DNA of 46,319 bases from Burkholderiaceae bacterium. GTDB lineage: Bacteria > Pseudomonadota > Gammaproteobacteria > Burkholderiales > Burkholderiaceae. The translations under genes were made by a program, and so were the position numbers. Below the pieces are notes generated by a model, which did no database searches, was not told where the DNA came from, and saw nothing but the letters and a program-made list of their open reading frames with translations. Where the stretch lies: the NCBI GenBank assembly GCA_030151165.1, contig JASLEM010000451.1, positions 1-46,319 of the forward strand, in the 5' to 3' direction. Below, in pieces: positions 44,475 to 46,319 of the stretch (positions are counted from its first letter, which is position 1; each line of letters starts with the position of its first letter).

Positions 44475-44738
44475 ATGACACCGAGCGAATCCCTCCAGGC
44501 CGCACAGGATCTCGGCCTCACGCTGCCGAGCCCCGCCTACATCTTCGGCGCCATCCTGTTCGGGCTGGTGGGGCTGGCGGCGTGGCGCTACGGGAAGGTG
44601 ATCCAGAACCCGCGCATGCGCTGGCTGGGCGTCGTGCTGATGTTCTATCCGTATCTGGTCGGCTCGACGTGGCTGCTGTACCTCGTCGGCGGCGCGATCT
44701 GCGCCTTCCTGTGGTGGGATCACTGGGGCCGCGGCTGA
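44475..44738 (+). CDS. Small conserved membrane protein, 87 aa
   Basis: Three predicted helices (about 20-40, 48-62 and 65-80). The pattern LGLTLPSPAYIFGAILFGLV, then AWRYGKVIQNPRMRWLGVVL and STWLLYLVGGAICAFLWW resembles a small conserved proteobacterial membrane protein of unknown role. The ribosome-binding site is poor. It diverges from marR across 258 bases that otherwise hold only the operator region. Confidence 0.75.
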   Translation: MTPSESLQAAQDLGLTLPSPAYIFGAILFGLVGLAAWRYGKVIQNPRMRWLGVVLMFYPYLVGSTWLLYLVGGAICAFLWWDHWGRG

Positions 44739-44760
44739 ACCGCGTGCGGCGGCCGGGCGT

Positions 44761-45192
44761 TCAGGCGAGCAGGTTGAAGCGCGCGGCGTAGCCGTCCGGC
44801 AACGCCTCGAGCAGCAGCGCGAGCCGCTGGCCGCTCGTGTGCTCGATCAGGCGCACGCCGTCGCGCGGCGGCGCGCCGGCGTCGTGGCTCGCGGCGAAGG
44901 CGATGTCGAACTGCTCGGTCGCGCTGCAGCGCCGCAGCGGGCGCACCTCGCGCAGCACCAGGCTGGCGCCGCTGCCGGCGCCGCCGACGATCGTGAAGCG
45001 TTCGCCCACGTAGGCCTGGAACGCTGCCGCGCCGGGCTGCTCGACGAGGTCGGGCAGGCGTCGCGACGGGTCGAGCAGGCGACCGAGCGTGCGGCGCGAC
45101 GGCGCGTCGTCCGCGGCCGGCGCGGGGGCCGCGAGCGCCTGGCCGCCGATGACGGCGCCGACGCTGCCTGCAACGAATTCACGCTTGTTCAT
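44761..45192 (-). CDS. DUF6916-like exported protein with Tat-like N-terminus
   Basis: Protein of 143 aa. N-terminus MNKREFVAGSVGAVIGGQAL looks like a signal peptide with KR in place of RR. The rest (about 55-143) is a beta-rich domain, AAFQAYVGERFTIVGGAG up to GVRLIEHTSGQRLALLLEALP, resembling small proteins found beside tail-collar genes. GGAG lies ahead of two ATG codons, 45195 and 45192; spacing favours 45192. The start lies inside the end of the GNAT gene, so translation is coupled. Confidence 0.65.
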   Translation of the reverse strand: MNKREFVAGSVGAVIGGQALAAPAPAADDAPSRRTLGRLLDPSRRLPDLVEQPGAAAFQAYVGERFTIVGGAGSGASLVLREVRPLRRCSATEQFDIAFAASHDAGAPPRDGVRLIEHTSGQRLALLLEALPDGYAARFNLLA

Positions 45193-45751
45193 CATGCATC
45201 TCCAGGGATTCGTAGGCGTCGTTCGAACAGGCCAGGCGACGCGGGCCGGGCGGCGGCGTCCACGTCATCGCCTGGTGCAGGCCGGGCAGGCCGGTGGCGA
45301 CGAAGCCGAGCCGTTCGTACAGCCGCCGCGCGGGGTTGCCGACGGCCACGTGCAGGCGCACCTCGAGCTGCGCCGCGTGCGCGTCGGCGAGCACCGCGCG
45401 CAGGCAGGCACCGCCGATGCCGCAGCCGCGCAGCGCGGGGATCAGCGAGATGTCGAGGACGTGCAGGCAGGCGTCCTCGCGCGCGACCCACAGGCGGCCG
45501 ACGGGGCCGCCGCCGGAGTCGATGACCTGGCAGCGCGAGGCCGGATGGCGGCGCGTGTAGTCGGCGTGCTGTGCCTCGAACTGCATCTGCACGAAGACCT
45601 GCCGGGTTTCGGGCGACCAGCCGGTCTGCGCGAGTTCGTTCGCCCGCGTGCTCGCATAGAGCGCCAGCAGGAACGGGCGGTCTTCGGGTCGGGCGTCGCG
45701 CAGCGTGGAGGCGTGCGCGAACGCGGCGTTGAGGCGGCGCGGGGCGTTCAT
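45179..45751 (-). CDS. GNAT-family N-acetyltransferase
   Basis: Protein of 190 aa with the Gcn5-related fold. Strand 4 and the acetyl-CoA loop are LHVLDISLIPALRGCGIGGA (R/Q-x-x-G-x-G/A motif RGCGIGGA), followed by LRLHVAVGNPARRLYERLGF-like motif B at about 132-150 (NPARRLYERLGFVATG). The N-terminal DARPEDRPFLLALYASTR is typical. It overlaps the tail-collar gene by four bases, so it may modify a tail-collar protein; that is inference. Confidence 0.9.
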   Translation of the reverse strand: MNAPRRLNAAFAHASTLRDARPEDRPFLLALYASTRANELAQTGWSPETRQVFVQMQFEAQHADYTRRHPASRCQVIDSGGGPVGRLWVAREDACLHVLDISLIPALRGCGIGGACLRAVLADAHAAQLEVRLHVAVGNPARRLYERLGFVATGLPGLHQAMTWTPPPGPRRLACSNDAYESLEMHDEQA

Positions 45752-46278
45752 GCGCGGGCCGGGAAGATGCCCTGCAGCGCGATGATGTAGGTCAAGGCGA
45801 GGTAGGGCGGCAGGTTGTTGTGCTGGGCGCCCGACCCGCTGGGCCCGACGTCGGCGCTGTTCAGGTTCAGCGTGGTGCCGTCGGCCGCGCGATAGAGCGC
45901 GGTGCCGTTGGACGTCGGCGCCAGCGCGACGCTGCTGCCCGGCGTGCCGGTGGTAGCGCCGGGCGAGGCCATCGGCGCGTGCGTGTGCGCGGGCATCTGC
46001 GACTGCACGAGGCCGACCGTGGCGGCGCCGCCGGTCTCGCCGGTGCTGCGCTGCGTCAGGCCCGGGCCGGCGCTGCCGCCGGCGTGGAGCGCGAAGCCGC
46101 CCTGCAGGTTGGGCAGCGCGAAGGTGGAGCGGCCGTCGCCGCCGTAGAAGGTGCCCAGCAGCGAGAACAGCGCCGTGTTCTGCGAGATCGGCAGGATCTG
46201 GCCGTTGCAGAACGCCCAGCCGCTCGGGGGGAAGTTGCCGGCGAACATCCGGATCTCCCCGACGAATTGGTCAGCCAT
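45748..46278 (-). CDS. Phage tail-collar domain protein (MdpB / microcystin-dependent-protein type)
   Basis: Protein of 176 aa with a complete tail-collar domain: FVGEIRMFAGNFPPSGWAFC, NGQILPISQNTALFSLLGTF, YGGDGRSTFALPNLQGGFAL and the C-terminal NNLPPYLALTYIIALQGIFP. These proteins occur in tandem in many proteobacteria outside intact prophages. Function is unclear; a surface or secreted fibre-like role is often suggested. No signal peptide is seen. It overlaps the GNAT gene and lies 12 bases after another tail-collar gene. Confidence 0.92.
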   Translation of the reverse strand: MADQFVGEIRMFAGNFPPSGWAFCNGQILPISQNTALFSLLGTFYGGDGRSTFALPNLQGGFALHAGGSAGPGLTQRSTGETGGAATVGLVQSQMPAHTHAPMASPGATTGTPGSSVALAPTSNGTALYRAADGTTLNLNSADVGPSGSGAQHNNLPPYLALTYIIALQGIFPARA

Positions 46279-46290
46279 CGAGTGCTCCAG

Positions 46291-46319
46291 TCAGTTCTGC
46301 GAGGGGAAGACCCCGAACA
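46291..46319 (-). CDS. C-terminal end of a second tail-collar protein (partial)
   Basis: The last 29 bases encode FGVFPSQN and a stop on the minus strand. This is equivalent to the LQGIFPARA end of the neighbouring tail-collar gene, so a paralogue probably lies just outside the window. The stop is 12 bases before the ATG of the next gene. Only eight residues are visible, so the call rests on position and the GVFPS pattern. Confidence 0.6.

Noticed and set aside
45748..46319. Prophage remnant
   Set aside because: Only tail-collar genes are seen, which commonly occur outside phages; no other phage genes, integrase or attachment site.

Overview
This window is a high-GC (roughly 70%), densely packed bacterial chromosome segment. 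Tight ATGA/TGATG gene overlaps, a Tat-exported PaoABC aldehyde oxidoreductase, a MarR/FUSC/DUF1656/HlyD/NodT efflux operon and an AcoR-type sigma-54 regulator suggest a proteobacterium, probably a betaproteobacterium of the Burkholderiales. No rRNA, tRNA or CRISPR array was seen, so genus is not assigned. There is no insertion sequence or obvious genomic island.

Layout. 1-5395 (minus): truncated large-subunit catalase (katE), a small ElaB/YqjD-like membrane-anchored protein, a UvrA paralogue lacking the UvrB-binding domain, and a transglutaminase-like protease coupled to it. 5452-7749 (minus): FdhF/YdeP-type molybdopterin oxidoreductase, divergent from 7878-11685 (plus): paoABC. 11699-23858 (minus): one uninterrupted respiratory operon of 12 genes: alternative complex III (actABCDEF), an unknown 115-aa membrane protein, an SCO copper chaperone, and a caa3-type, A2-family cytochrome oxidase (subunits II, I, III, IV). 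Electrons would pass from quinol through ACIII to the oxidase and O2. 24110-26667: a Cys-rich flavodoxin-family protein, a small orphan protein, a rearranged hemerythrin remnant and an SDR dehydrogenase.

26884-32441 (plus): a Gram-negative stressosome module, RsbR-RsbS-RsbT, followed by a fused anti-sigma-kinase-like/PP2C phosphatase, a soluble histidine kinase and a REC-PAS-HK-REC hybrid kinase. No sigma factor is present. The stressosome probably feeds a phosphorelay rather than sigma B.

32488-38664 (mostly minus): a GntP-like permease, a candidate small RNA with its own promoter and terminator (34105-34175, C-rich loop), an NTF2-FMO flavin monooxygenase, and its likely AcoR-type sigma-54 activator. 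A sigma-54 promoter (36076-36090) and a cluster of TGTCGCA/TGCGACA half sites (36131-36180) lie between the last two. 38725-44216 (minus): MarR-FUSC-DUF1656-HlyD-NodT efflux operon with a 20-bp palindromic operator over the promoter. 44475-46319: a small membrane protein and a DUF6916-like / GNAT / tail-collar gene set that continues out of the window with a second tail-collar gene.

The most notable items are the candidate sRNA, the sigma-54/UAS/monooxygenase module, the stressosome wired to two-component kinases, the complete ACIII-caa3 operon, and the hemerythrin gene remnant with an inverted internal piece.
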